The notes beneath the pieces were generated by a model. The model was not told where the DNA came from and did no database searches. It worked only from the letters and a program-made list of their open reading frames with translations. Below are positions 1 through 12,316 of a DNA stretch of 64,000 nt, one piece after another. How positions within the stretch are numbered: the stretch's first letter is position 1; every line of letters begins with the position of its first letter. This DNA comes from Artemisia argyi (Eukaryota; Streptophyta; Magnoliopsida; Asterales; Asteraceae). Both the position numbers and the translations under genes were made by a program. The stretch spans positions 4,324,928 to 4,388,927 of the forward strand of contig CM060684.1 in assembly GCA_030686995.1 (NCBI GenBank), read 5' to 3'.

Positions 1-128
1 GGTCACATTACATATGCGAATTCTGAAATGGGTAAATATAAAATATGCAGTTAAGATAATAAGTATGAATAAAATGTAGAAGGGTCACATTACATATGCG
101 AATTCTGAAATGGGTAAATATAAAATAT
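1..128 (+). repeat. 82-bp tandem duplication (copy A, partial)
   Basis: The window opens inside the first unit of an 82-bp direct duplication (GCAGTTAAGATAATAAG...). The second unit starts at 47. The same doublet is complete at 45671-45834, while the TLP-B flank (about 17265-17345) has a single unit, so the doubling arose in the common ancestor of copies A and B. Confidence 0.85.
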
Positions 129-966
129 TGGTATCGAATCAAGTTCATATACTTTTGAAGATTCAAAACTTTATCGTCCTCTTAATGAAAATATTTGCAG
201 CTTCTAAAGCTTCGTGCTCATGAAATCCAAAATAACCTTTAGAGCGTGTTAATAATGTGTTGTAAAACAACGAAGAAACGGCCGGGAACAAACAAAAACA
301 ACCACAAAGATAGAGAGAATGAAAATTGTATTATTAATATCACAACGAAAGGATACATTTATAATTAGAGTTAAATTAATCTAATAGTAATGAATATTTT
401 CAAATATTTACTTATCGGTCGTTAACTCAAACAATTACCAAAATACCTCATAAAAACTCGTTTTATAAGTCAAAATCATGGTATAATTGAACTGAAAATC
501 TAAATTTTTCCATACCAACTCAATTTTCGCAACATTGATTTTTCCAGTAGTCATCTTTATTTTTAATATTATAGTGTTTAAAGAAATCATAACCATCAAG
601 TCATCGACCGAAGCAAAATCACGTTAATTTCATTTTTGTAGAAATCATACTCTTTTAATTTATTTTGGGTGACGTAAACTTATATGTTTGTGTATGTGTG
701 TTATTCAGTATCGCAAAAGAAAAAATAGGAAAAAATTCATAAGCTTAAAAATAACACTAAAAAAGTACAAATAAGAAAATGACACATTTGCGAACGTATG
801 ATATATGTATAAAAGTACGTTACTATTAGATATGATTAACCCTTATGGTTACAATATGGAGTATCCTCTAAGAAAGGATCTCCTAATTATATTAAATTAT
901 ACAATATATATTTAAAAGGTTTATGGACATTCATTCCATAATTATTTATATCATGAAAAATTATGT
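129..966. other. 3' flank of TLP-A
   Basis: AT-rich sequence conserved with the 3' flanks of TLP-B (17380-18209) and TLP-C (45835-46672). I see no coding potential of its own. A more diverged version occurs at 60385-60830 without a gene. Confidence 0.7.
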
Positions 967-1833
967 TTATGGGCAGAATGTAATGACATAGTTAGCGCCA
1001 GTATTACATGTAAAAGTGCTTGTTGAGTCGTCATAAGCGTAAGAATAAGCCTGGGGGCAAAGATTCTTGAAAAACATCGAATAATTTGTTGGCGGGCATG
1101 TGTTTGGTGTATTGAAATCTCCAGTGCAACAATATTGTGGCGTGCCAAACTCCACACAGGCACTATTACATCCAATTGTTGCACCAGATCCATTTTTCAC
1201 AGCGAGCTCAGAAGGGCATTGAGAGTTAATATCAACCGGACAACTCGTTGATGCACAACCATTGTTTGGAGCAATAGAAACAGGTACATTAAAACCGTCA
1301 ACAAGACTAACATCAAAAAAATCTTGTCCATTTGCACCTCCTATGGTAAACTCAGCAAGCGTTGCAGGTGGGGTTGCACCAGCACCGTTGCATGTTACTT
1401 GACCCGAACCACAGTCTCCGCTGTTACAACGGAAATTTCCACCATCATTTGAACATTCATATCGAGCCCAGACTCGACCGGACCATGGCGTAGGGATGTT
1501 AATATTGTTCGAGGCACCGGATGCCAATTGGAATCCTGTCAAAACTGATGTTCCACTGCTGGTCAATGTTGCTGGTGCGATACTAAATGGGCAACTGTTT
1601 GTAATGGTGAAAACAGCAGAATGAACACCTGCTAAATCGTTTATATTATACATTTATACGCATTATGTGCATGACAATATCAGACATTTATTAAAGAGTA
1701 ACAACGACATCATAGTTAACGAGTATGCTTGCTTTTCTATTTTGCTTTATTAAAAAGACTTGCATATAATAAAGTACTTACCATATATCAAGTTGATGGC
1801 TAGAAGAAGAGCATAGGCGAGTTGAAATTTCAT
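967..1833 (-). CDS. Thaumatin-like protein A (PR-5), two exons
   Basis: Exon 1 is 1833-1782 and exon 2 is 1628-967; the 153-bp intron has a GTAAGT donor and a GCAG acceptor. The reading frame closes to a 237-residue precursor. Exon 1 supplies the hydrophobic signal peptide (MKFQLAYALLLAIN...), with likely cleavage after VHS, before AVFTITNSC. The mature part has 16 cysteines, the full set for the eight disulfides of thaumatin-like proteins. It has the family signature region GNFRCNSGDC (Ser where the pattern usually has Thr) and the acidic-cleft residues: R in WARYEC, E in LAEF, D residues in FFDVSLVDGF, and YDD near the C-terminus. Two N-glycosylation sequons (NGS, NYS) are visible. I count 13 acidic and 5 basic residues in the mature chain, so an acidic secreted (apoplastic) PR-5 is expected. 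The family is linked to fungal membrane disturbance and beta-glucan binding. The protein is identical to TLP-C. An ATG inside the intron gives a misleading one-exon reading without a signal peptide. Confidence 0.93.
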
Positions 1834-1898
1834 GTTTGATAAAAAAAAAAAGTGTAAGATATGTTATTGTGATGAAAAACTCACACTAAGAGTTTGGC

Positions 1899-1905
1899 TT
1901 TTATA
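1899..1905 (-). promoter_or_regulatory. TATA box of TLP-A
   Basis: TATAAAA on the minus strand, 66 bases upstream of the exon 1 ATG and conserved in position in TLP-B and TLP-C. A stretch of purines (poly-A in the leader) lies between it and the ATG. Confidence 0.7.
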
Positions 1906-3000
1906 GGGGGATTACATATGGACATATACATCTTAATTTTATAAAACGTTTAATTGACTTAGTAGTTAGTCGTATGTTATTTAAGCAACGCTAATAAATA
2001 AAATGCAGAAAGAAGTATCATTTAAGCAATGTTATTAAATATTGATTTGACATTAAACTATTAGCATATTGGTGTTCATTTCCATTTAAAAGTTATGAAC
2101 ATAAGAACTTCACAAAATAAAACTGTAGTTTCTTTTTTTATTTTTATTTTTAACAGAGATTACATTTCACTCCTCACAAATGGAGGTAATTTGAACACAA
2201 CAAGTTACATCGAATATAATGGGAAAAATCGAAACCGACTTGCCAAACAAAATACACAAGGTAACAAGTTAAGCCAAAACAAGACATACACAATAATGGT
2301 TGTGACAGACTACAGCAACACCATACAAGGGTGGGGGTAATCACCAAAGTGAGCTTTTGGTAAACTATAGTTAAAACTATAGAAATTAGACTTTTTAGTG
2401 CTTTCATATCTATGTGTTCTTAAAAAGTCGAATTTTGTTAAACAAAATATTAGTTTAACATTTTCTAATTGATTACTATATGAAATTAAGCCTTGTTTGA
2501 CAAATATTTTTTTACACCTTTTGAATTTATAAAAAAATATAGAAGCTTTTTGAGTAGTTTTTGGAATTGAAAGCAGTTGGAGGTCGTAAACTAACTAATT
2601 ACAATACTATCTTTACTAACCAATTAGTGTGTTGTAATTACATTTTTGATATCTTTTTATGTCAAATTAACATTTTAAGTACGAGCTTCGGTCACTTTGC
2701 CAAGCTTGTCTGAAATTAAAAATTCAAACTCTAGCTTCAGCTTTAACTAATATGTGTTGTGGAAATAGGTGCTCTTTCGAAATGGCTTATAAGCTATTAA
2801 GTTAAAAAGCATATGTACATTGAAATAAATTGATGATCCAGACACCTTTTCAAAACAATGGGTCAAAACATGTCTGTTTAAACTAGTCATTTTGAAGTGG
2901 TGGTTGAAACGAGCTAGGGTTGGCTAACTTGTCTAAATATTTCCCCAAAAGCATGCTTTAATGGAATTAATATATATTAAATGAGAACTAAAACGACGTC
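1906..3000. other. TLP-A upstream region
   Basis: AT-rich promoter and upstream DNA. Parts of it (to about 2750) align with the TLP-B upstream region 19152-19837, without the two MITEs found there. The short open frames here are not convincing: one is changed by a single-base indel between copies A and B at about 2335. Confidence 0.6.
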
Positions 3001-6000
3001 GCACTGTGAATAGTGACTCGCAGCCTCTAGCTTAGCCCATTTGTCCAGCCCAGTTTCGTTTTTATTTTGGATAAATGATCATTGTACCTCCCTAGCTTCC
3101 ATACACACCCAGAAATTTCCAGACACCCATACACCGACTCAAACCATATATCATTAATTTCTGCACTCAAGCACAAGATCAAGGAGAGGATTATTAGAAG
3201 CAAGAGAAACACGATCTCGAATGAAACCACTTATAATAATAGGTAAATTAACAATTTTGATTTATGGGTTTATGATATCTAGGTTGATTTGTGATGTGGG
3301 TTTATGATATTTTGCTGTTTTATGCTTTTATAGTATGAAATTTATAATTTACTTTTTTTTTTTTAATTGTTTGAGTGTTTATTTCTTATGATTTTGTTTT
3401 GTTATAATTTTTTTGTTAAAAATTGTTGTAAAAAATGGATACTAGGTTAGATATAAGCATAAATGTTGATTTGGACTTCCTATAGGTAACTATTCTTAGG
3501 AGAGCGCCTAGCGGTTGGCAAGTGTGATGATAACCTGAAGGTCACCCGTTTGTTTATGTGATGGTGCAGTGGATGAGCTCAAAAGAAATTGAGAGGGTAT
3601 AGTTTTCTGATTTGGTTAAAGTATGTTTTTTTTAAATAAGATTACTGTTCGTTTGTGTTTTTATTTTTATGCATTCGGTGCTTTGAAATAACAGATTAAT
3701 AGCTACGGATATATGTTATTCACTCATCTATTTATTTTTCACGAACTCTCTAATTCTCATGGTCCTTTGATTCAAGGAAACTCAAGAAATGCGCGTCCCA
3801 CTTTAAAGTCATTGACAGAGTTTGAACCTTTTTACGACTATTCAGCGGTCAAGACAAATGCCATGGTTAAATGGTAGGAGCAGTCAGGTTTCTTTAAGGT
3901 TGATTCCTGCAACGATAAACCTACGTTCACAATGGTAAGCCTTTTAATGATTTGGTTATAGAAATGGATCAACAGATAATGATATCATATGTTATGTGAT
4001 ATTGCTTATGTGTAAGTAATGTACATTCTTCCACTTCCTAATGTGACAGGAGCTCTACATCTTCATTATGCGTTGGCTGCTGCTATCCAAGATACGATAA
4101 TGTAAAATCGGGGTTCATGTTCAATGAAAGAATCAGGTATCTTGAAGTATGGATGTGGCACGATGAGCAGGTTGGGAACGTTAGTAGCGCGTCATGCTGG
4201 GCCGCTCGGGTGACGTTAACCTGTATGTAGTTTTCTTTTTCCCATTCTCATGTTTTCCTATCAAAGCTGTCGTGACATGATTATGCTTTTTTAGACGATG
4301 GTAGTCTGATTTTTGTATCAACAATCCATGCAATGAGTGATGAAACTCAGGTGTATTTTTTTACTTTATGTATACAAATAATAAGTTGTTTTGGAAACCT
4401 AGACGCTTATACGAGTTCATTTTTTTATTAACATCGCAACTGCCTTGCAGGTTAGTCCATTATAAAGGGTGTTTGGGAACGAGTTAGGAAGACGTGCTAT
4501 GGTGTGCCAACAGATATGCCTGGTATTGGATGTTCATAAAATAAGGTATGCTATAACATGCTCATATCATAGTGTGTTAGAATAAGGTATGCTATAACAT
4601 GATCTATACCCATTACCTACACGACGTTGATGCTCTTATGGTGACAGCCGCTCATCCGACCACGTCCGTTGCTGGCGAACAGAATATTCGCTGATTATGC
4701 ACAGGTTGTTTGTAATTTTAATATGCATACATTTAAAAACATTTTTGCATACTCTCAGAAGGACTTATCAAACATGTGATGGTCTTATCATTTTAGGTAA
4801 CCCTTACTTGACCGCACACGATCCAACAGAGGATGGTGCATCGCCACCGACAACAGCGGCTGACCACTTTTTTGTCTATTGTTTGGATCAAATGTGGAGG
4901 ATTTAGGTAAGCTTATTTAAGTAGGTTAACCTTTTTTATTTTATAATCACGCCTGCTTAATGAGTCAATCTGACCTTTTTCTTATGTCATAGTCATTCAA
5001 TCGCCACTTTTTGATACTACACAAGTGCACGCAGCATAATTTTGCAAGGAATCATGCCACTGAGAATGATTCTGAGAAACATCTGGTATGATAACTTTTT
5101 CTTTGATCCTACCACTTCAGGAAATGTGTATGGGTAAACTAATACAAGCAAGTTGACGCCAGACAAGGGCAAACAAACATAGCAACTTACCAATATTTTG
5201 TTACTTATCATCACTTTCTCATGACTTCAAATGTTAATACATGAGATATGTGAATACATAATACATGTACTTACTTATATGTAATGTCGCTGCAGATACG
5301 TCATTTGGGATTCACCCACTAACACTCCTATAAAGAGCTGACATTTTTCAAATAACAGCCACTCAAGACACTGTCGCTGGTGTTCTGAAAAGTAGAATTT
5401 GGCACCCGTGCCTGCCTGGTAGGTGATTTGAAAATGCCCGCACTAAATCACTTTCATATGTTCTTTATGATACCCCGATTAAACCTCTGGTGGTATTGTC
5501 GTGTTAGGCGAGCGTTATTCGAGTCCAAGCCATGGGAGAAAGGCTGGTGAAACAAGGTTGTCCATGTGGTGATATCATCTTTCCATTTTGCACTTTTACT
5601 TAATGAAAAAAACGTGTAGAGTACAAAATGTTAGTTTCATTGGAATACAAATTTCTTTTACCAGACTTCCGATATGATTTTTTTTTAATCCTTTAGCAAT
5701 ACCGTAATTCATATTTCCTATCCCAACAAGTTCTCTGATTGTTTATCTGCCCATTGTTTTAGGGACTGACGTTTTGCGGTTGACCCTTCCAACAAGACAA
5801 ACCACTAAGAGAAGTAGAACAACACCGTCAACCATTGCAGGAAGAACTGCTGCACAGAAGACACACACCAACGACGCCATTCACAGGTTAGCCATATGCA
5901 ATTGCCTTCTCTGATTTGCTTATGTTGTTTTACCTGAAAAAAATGATCCGCTATCATGCCAGCTCTAATGTTACAGAACAGGTGAGTTTATGTTTTTGGC

Positions 6001-7500
6001 AAATTCGGTTCACATTTCTTTTTATTTAAGGGGGTGTTTTTTTAGTGTCCTTAGGCCTTATAAGCTTATGTATATTTGAAAAATATCAAAAACCACTTTT
6101 TCAGTGTATGGGTTTATCAAGATCAGCTTATGACAAAATCATTAGTTCAATTTGGTAGGCTCATAGGCTGAAAAAATGGTCTTATCAGCTATTTTCAAAT
6201 ATATATAAGCCCAGTAAATAAGCTAGCACAAACACCCCTGTAAAGTGTAATATATGGTCACTAGGCTGCTGATTCAGTTGCTGTTGCTGTTTTGCAGGTA
6301 ATAGCTGAACAATTCTTTTTTACAAGGCCAATAGGACATTACAGCTAGCGTAGAAATCCAATTCCAGAATAGCCGAAAGCGATTTTCATGATGTCTCCCA
6401 GCAAAATTGCAGACAAAGATGTATCTATGGTGTGTTGAAAAATATTAAGTGAGTGGTGTAAAACATCAGCATCATTTGGTTATCTTTGGAACTTGACTGT
6501 CAAACTATAAGGTAAGTGCAAAAGCATTAACATCATGAAGTTTTTATGTGCAAAAGTTAGGAGTTGCAGTGTGTTTTTAAAACAGTGGAAATGTGCATAT
6601 AATAATCTTGCAATAAGATTGACTACTTAATAAGTCACAAAACAAAGCTCAAAAAACTAATGGTACAAATAAACCGCCTCAGAAGTTACATTATGTTCGG
6701 AATAGTGAACTACCGAAGAGGGACATCTTTGTTTTTTTATAGCATAAGATTAAATTGTTGATGTATTGCCCATTAGCAAGCCGTAAACGGTAATTTTTTT
6801 TATCATTATGCTGAAACATATCTGGCATTTTTTTCTGACCGAAGGAAGTTGAAGAATGGTAAAGAATACATTGGAGGGCTTATTTTTTGATGCGTACATG
6901 TTCATAAAAAAAGGTTTTAAGAATTTTTTTGTCGATGCCTAAAAAAGGCCTGTTAACAACTCGAGGTATATTTATCATTTCTTCTTGATCTTATGTTATA
7001 CTCAGTTACCCACATCATTGTATGTATATTAGTTGTGGTCTTTGCTTTAATTCAGTAGGTTTTCAGTGCCACAAATAAGAGGGATATGGTAGAAGAGATA
7101 GACAGCAAGTTACACGTCGTGGGATGAAAACGATGGTCCTTGAAAATATATTTTAAAAATGGCGTAGGCCAGATTTCTATATAGCCTTATGTTTCTGTCT
7201 TTACAAATAACTAATGTATAATTTGTCTTCAAAATATATATTTTCGGAATATTGTATACTTGGTTTGACCAAATAAATTTTGTGGCTCAAGAACTTTTTA
7301 GCAATTATATTTGGCTATTGTCTTCGACCAATAACGTCTTTATCCAAAAATCTGGAAGTGGTCTTTCAACTTAGGAATAAAGTCATGTTTCAATATATGC
7401 ATAAATGGGTTGGACATACTTGCATAAACTATGAATCTATAGCGTGGACGTACGACTATACTTGGGATGGCTTACATAATTGATTCAAGTTTTGCTCCAC
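3001..7500. other. Unassigned region, possible decayed multi-exon gene or element
   Basis: There are scattered stretches with a coding look, separated by T-rich, intron-like sequence with GT/AG candidates: around 3770-3935, 4050-4210, 4295-4350, 4800-4906, 5345-5400 and 5765-5885. None gives a long frame and stops interrupt the pieces. I could not recognise a protein family. It is duplicated unchanged at about 48705-53200, so it was already decayed before the segmental duplication. It could be a pseudogene or captured exons in a transposon. Confidence 0.3.
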
Positions 7501-8960
7501 GAATGTTTATATAGCGTGCAATTATTAACGAAGTGAACGACGCTCCGCCACAACACGGCGGGCCGTCGCCCACCTCGTTGTATATCATTCATTGAAAACT
7601 TCTGTTTTGGGCAAATATGTAATTTTTGAAGTTTCCTTGGGTATATACGAAATTCCTCCTATGATCAAATATTGCCCTAAATCGTTTCTTTTTGAATTTT
7701 AAGTACTTGGGACAATAAAGATGAAACCGGCGTGTTTTGGACCAAATTGGAAGAAGAAGTAAAGAAAATTGATCAAGTCACGAATCTGTTAGACATGGGG
7801 CTTTGACGGCGTCAAAACCTACAACGTGACGCCGTCACTTGTAATTGAAGACCCAAACTCAATGCAATTTTATAACGTGACAGCTCAAAAGAATTATAAC
7901 GTGGCGGCATCGAGAAACACCTGACGACGTCATGACGGCAGATTACACAAACAAAACCCTAATTGGAGGCGAGCTGACGGCGTCACAAATTGCAAGTGGC
8001 GCCGCCACAGTAGTAAATCTATATATAGTTTTCGAATCTTTTTCATTCAATGTAACATCTTGAAGGAACACTTTGGAGGACAAAACCCTAGACGATTTTC
8101 ATAGCTTTTGTAAGGCTTTTTCAACCCTTTTTATCAATGTTTAATTGAAGATAAGTTATTCATTTAATTATTCAATATGTCTATGTGTAGTTTAATTAAT
8201 TGTTTTTCTTTTTTTCATTTTAACATGCTAGGCTGGATTTGTATGTGTTTGCTTATATCTAATGAAACCTAGCTATTGATCATTGATTTGTCGTCTCTTG
8301 TTTAATTGATTGCATAGCGTTAAGAGTAGGAAAACAGGCTTCTCTATTATATGTGCTAGCTTGAACATCTTACTAAACGAAACCATGGAGTGCACTATTG
8401 GTTTATCTAGTTGTATTTATTGCATGAATTGTAGCTTGTAGATCCTAGAAAACTTAATAGACTTTAAGGGTTTTAGGGGAGACTTATATGTGCATAGAGT
8501 TAGGACTTCGTCACCTCCCCACGACCAATATTAAAAAATACAACACTTTGATTAAAACAAGGACGTAAAAATTCTACAAATCAGTAGGAAATAACTAGGG
8601 AGTAAATAAATCTAAATAAACACGGTTTCCTCATTATAAAAGCTACCACTTTATTTTCTTGTTTATTAGTTTAATTTAACTTATTATTTAGTTTTGTTTT
8701 GGTTAATTAGTAGCCAAAACGCCCACTCTTTCAAACCCTGAGATTTTAATTACTTTTATAAAATATAAAAATACAAAAAGAATTATCCCTCACATTTAGA
8801 CCTATTTCGACATACACTTCGGCATTCACATACACTATTCCCTCAGAGAACGATAAATCCCCCATGTCTTATCTATACTACACTACAACGGTTAGGTACA
8901 CTGCCTAAGAGGATTGTAAAACTTCTTGTGAGGTCTTAAAACCGCCACACCAGATAGTCA
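7501..8960. repeat. Probable LTR and leader relic of a retrotransposon
   Basis: A GC-richer stretch with repeated GACGGCGTCA-like motifs (7800-8010) is followed by a TATA-type sequence (CTATATATAG, about 8022) and by long AT-rich leader-like DNA ending in a TACACTGCCTAAG motif (about 8897). A similar motif (TACACTGCCCGATAG) closes the relics at 16520-16880 and 42870-43190. I infer an old LTR-retrotransposon remnant; no open frame survives. It is also present in copy B at about 53200-54660. Confidence 0.4.
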
Positions 8961-9390
8961 AGACAAAATAACGAGGTTTATATGTCTTAGTTTATACAAA
9001 CAAGAATGCGTTAAGATGTCTTAGTTTATACAAATTAGAATGCGTTAAGATTAAAAAGAAAGGTTGCGTTTACTTTAAGTGAGCTTTTAAATAAGCTGTT
9101 GTTAATTATCAACTATTTTACTTAATTATATCGGTTGGTGTACACTTTATGAATATTGTTATTTGTTAGTCTTCAATTAGAAGTAAAATCATTTATTTTG
9201 GAACTAAAGTTTTTATTGTACAAGTTAGACAATAGTATTGTTGTTATACACAGGCTCACATATTCATATATCATCGTTCACATTTGTTAACTTCACTTAC
9301 AGATGAAATCACATAAACATGTTTTTTTTAAGTTATCACCGTTAAAATGCTGATTATAACAATTTAATTATTGTTAATTCATGTAAATTA
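8957..9390 (+). repeat. Dispersed repeat, inverted partner of 43240-43665
   Basis: This block reads as the reverse complement of 43240-43665, with clear but imperfect identity over about 430 bases (for example the segment around TATCGGTTGGTGTACAC). It also carries a short internal doubling of GTCTTAGTTTATACAAA. Copy B holds it at about 54657-55094. The class is not determined. Confidence 0.75.
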
Positions 9391-9990
9391 GCTAAGTCGC
9401 AACTATAAACAGACTCGCGACTATCGCAAGGCGGTACGCTCTGCTCTCTCGCGACCCCACTCTAATCAAAATACTAAAGGCCCCTCCGAAAGATTCAAAG
9501 GGCGAGGACTGAAATGAGAAAGGCTTGTAGACTCGAGACACTGAACGAGACATTCCAAAGCTAAAGCACAAATTAGAAAGGCTTTGGTGACAGTAGGTGC
9601 GCGGAGCCAGAGCTCGGTATGTTCGCCCCCTGGGGCCACTGTTCGCCCACTTCAGAGTCTTCGCCTTTAGATAACAATAAGTGTCCACCCCTTAGGTCAC
9701 CAAACTACGATGAGAGTTTCGCCTTTTGAAGTGACAGTCACGTAGGGTGGCCGGGCCAAGCCGAGTCAGAAAGGCTTTGATGACTCAAGGTTCATATTAT
9801 GGAAAGCAGAATGAGGGGAAGAGGGGGTAGCCCTCGGCCCCATCATCCAATTCGCTCCAACAGACAGGCTTGGTTATGTTGTCAAAGCAACTTCGTGACT
9901 TTTGTGTACCCATCAGACGGCAGCCCAATTGCAGTCTGTTTCTTCATATCACTGAGTTACAACATCGTATTTGTTCGTCACTCATAGAGT
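9391..9990. other. GC-richer island of unknown origin
   Basis: This is clearly richer in G and C than its surroundings, and it splits two parts of a repeat that lie close together near 43240-43915. The short frames on either strand match nothing I know. An insertion of organellar DNA is one possibility; this is only inferred from composition. It contains the 8-bp direct repeat GTTCGCCC (9621, 9641), between which copy B has lost one spacing unit. Copy B holds it at about 55095-55673. Confidence 0.4.
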
Positions 9991-10007
9991 CATAGGTACT
10001 GATTTCA

Positions 10008-10135
10008 ACATATTTGAGAAATTTCATTGGTTTATACACGATCGAGATATGTCTCTAAACTCTAGTAGTTGAGATAATCTTAGTTAACTGTGGACCGAGA
10101 TATTGTCGTTCATAGAGGACCGAGACATGACCCAT
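10008..10135 (-). repeat. Single unit of the CTCGGTC-type repeat
   Basis: The reverse complement of one unit of the tandem repeat at 43700-43915 (motifs GGACCGAGATATT and GATAATCTTAGTTAAC). Confidence 0.7.
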
Positions 10136-10649
10136 TTTTTCGACCGGAACTGGTTGAACCGGTGGAACCAGCCGAGTAGAACCGGGTTATTTTTTGATTA
10201 TAACCAATAAACGTTTTTTTATCACTACAACTATCTACTGCTATAAAATCCCGTTGCTATGCACGGGTACTCGGTTTTAAAACATTGATTAAACACTAAC
10301 ATTATTAAAGTGAATGAAAATAAGATGGGTTATAAACGAAAATAATAATAAAAGTTTATAGTTTTCATAAATAGTTTACGTAATTAATAATTTCAAATCC
10401 AAGAATTAAAAAACTCGTGCTAGTTTTAAAACTTCATTATATTCCTATATGACTTTATTGGTGACTTGTAGCAATTAATGAAATTAAAAATTAGTTAAGC
10501 AATTGCTTCCTACAAGTACGATCAAAATTGACATAACATAAACATATGACTTATTCAACACGTATTTATAAATACTTTCCAAAACTACATTACAAATTCC
10601 TTCATGACCCGCATTAACAACAAGTATCACAAAGTCAACTCTTCTTTCA

Positions 10650-12316
10650 TCTATACTATATTATAAAGGATTTATGACATTTCTAGAATGGAAAGCTTAA
10701 AAAATTAAGATTCAACACTTGCTTATAATGGAAAATTTTAATAAGTACATTTATAATAGCATTGATTGAAATACTTTAAAGGATTCTTTATAGACATGTT
10801 TGTAAAAAAATAAAAAATAAATACAAAGGAATTTAATAAAAGAAAAAAAAAACGTCTATAACGATAATTACCTAATTAATGTTATGTTTAAAATACCCCT
10901 AACATGAAAAATATTTGTTATTATACATATTGTACAAACTAATAAAACACACAAAGTTTCATACAATTTACATATGGTTTTAAAAAATAGACCGGAACAA
11001 CGGGTTCAACCGAAAACCGGAGTCACTACCGGTTCAGCTAGACCATAAAGTCATCCGAAAACGATATTATTAAATCATAAGAGTTTCAAAACGCATACTA
11101 AATTACAATGTTCAAAAATTATCATTAAATCTCAAGAGTGCCTCGAGAACCAACATATACACCTTTTAGAATTTTTTTGATAAAACTTACCATAAAAACT
11201 AAAAACTTTGTTTTATAAAAATCGGATGATTTTTTCAAAGCAGAGGATGCAAAGGTGCAATGAGATAATTGTTTATTAACATGATTATACACATTTTCAC
11301 ATATCTATATCTACTACATTATAAAGAATTTGGGACATTCCTAAAATGGAAAGCTTAAAAAATTAAGATTCAACACTGGCTTATAATGGAAAATTTTAAT
11401 AAGTACATCTATAATAGCATTGATTAAAACACTTTAAAGCACTCTTTATCGATATGTTTGTAAAAAAAATAAAAAAAAAATACAAAGGAATTTAATAAAA
11501 GAAAAAAAACGTCTATGACAATAATTAACTAATTAATGTTATGTTTAAAATACCCCTAACATGAAAAATACTTGTTATTATACATATTGTACAAACTAAT
11601 AAAACACAAAAAGTTTCATACAATTTACATATGGTTTTAAAAAACGGACTGGAACAACGGGTTCAACCGGAAACCGGAGTCACCATCGGTTTAGCTAGAC
11701 CATAAAGTCATCCGAAAACGATATTATTAAATCAATAGAGTTTCTAAACGCATACTAAATTACAATGTTCAAAAATTATCATTAAATCGCAAGAGTGCCT
11801 CGAAAACCAACATATATATCTTTTAGAATTTTATTGATAAAACTTACCTAAAAAACGAAAAACTTTGTTTTATAAAAATCGGACGGTTTTTTCAAAGCAA
11901 ATGATGCAAAGGTGCAAAGCAATAATTGTTTATTTACATGATTATACACATTTGCACATATCTATATCTATAATACATTATAAAGCATTTGGGACATTCC
12001 TAAAGTGGAAGGCTTAAAAAATTAAGATTCAACACTTGCTTATAATGGAAAATTTTAATAAGTACATCTATAATAGCATTGATTGCAATACTTTAAAGCA
12101 CTCTTTATAAACATGTTTGTAAAAAAAAATAAAAAAAAAATACAATGGAATTTAATAAAAGAAAAAAAAAACGACTATAACAATAATTACCTAATTAATG
12201 TTATATTCAAAATACCCGTAACATGAAAAATATTTGTTATTATACATATTATACAAACTAATAAGACACACAAAGTTTCATACAATTTACATATGCTTTT
12301 AAAAAACGGACCCGAA
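10650..12316 (+). mobile_element. Helitron, non-autonomous, 3'-truncated (copy A)
   Basis: It begins TCTATACTATATTATAAAG after an A, as Helitrons do, and is built of a 658-bp direct repeat (phase marks at 10698, 11356 and 12014). The third unit breaks off at 12316 at the segmental-duplication breakpoint, so the 3' hairpin and CTAG end are missing here. The intact version is at 56333-58749. Confidence 0.75.

Larger units (their letters stand above)
1..12316 (+). repeat. Segmental duplication, copy A (contains TLP-A)
   Basis: Bases 1-12316 match 45707-57997 in the same orientation almost base for base. By eye I found about ten substitutions (near 4472, 4517, 4854, 6499, 6506, 6998, 7095, 8872, 11511, 12068), a few one- or two-base homopolymer differences and one 20-base indel at about 9621-9648, where copy A has a second GTTCGCCC. 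The duplication runs off the left edge of the window. The right breakpoint lies inside a Helitron, at the end of a shared ACCCGAA, where copy A changes to copia-like sequence. It contains one complete gene, TLP-A, and mostly transposon relics. An assembly artefact cannot be excluded. Confidence 0.95.

Noticed and set aside
951..1193. Open frame overlapping TLP-A in another frame, repeated at 18194 and 46657
   Set aside because: It is a shadow of TLP exon 2; conserved only because the true gene is conserved.
9799..9987. 62-residue frame repeated at 55482
   Set aside because: Its conservation only reflects the recent duplication; no signal or family.
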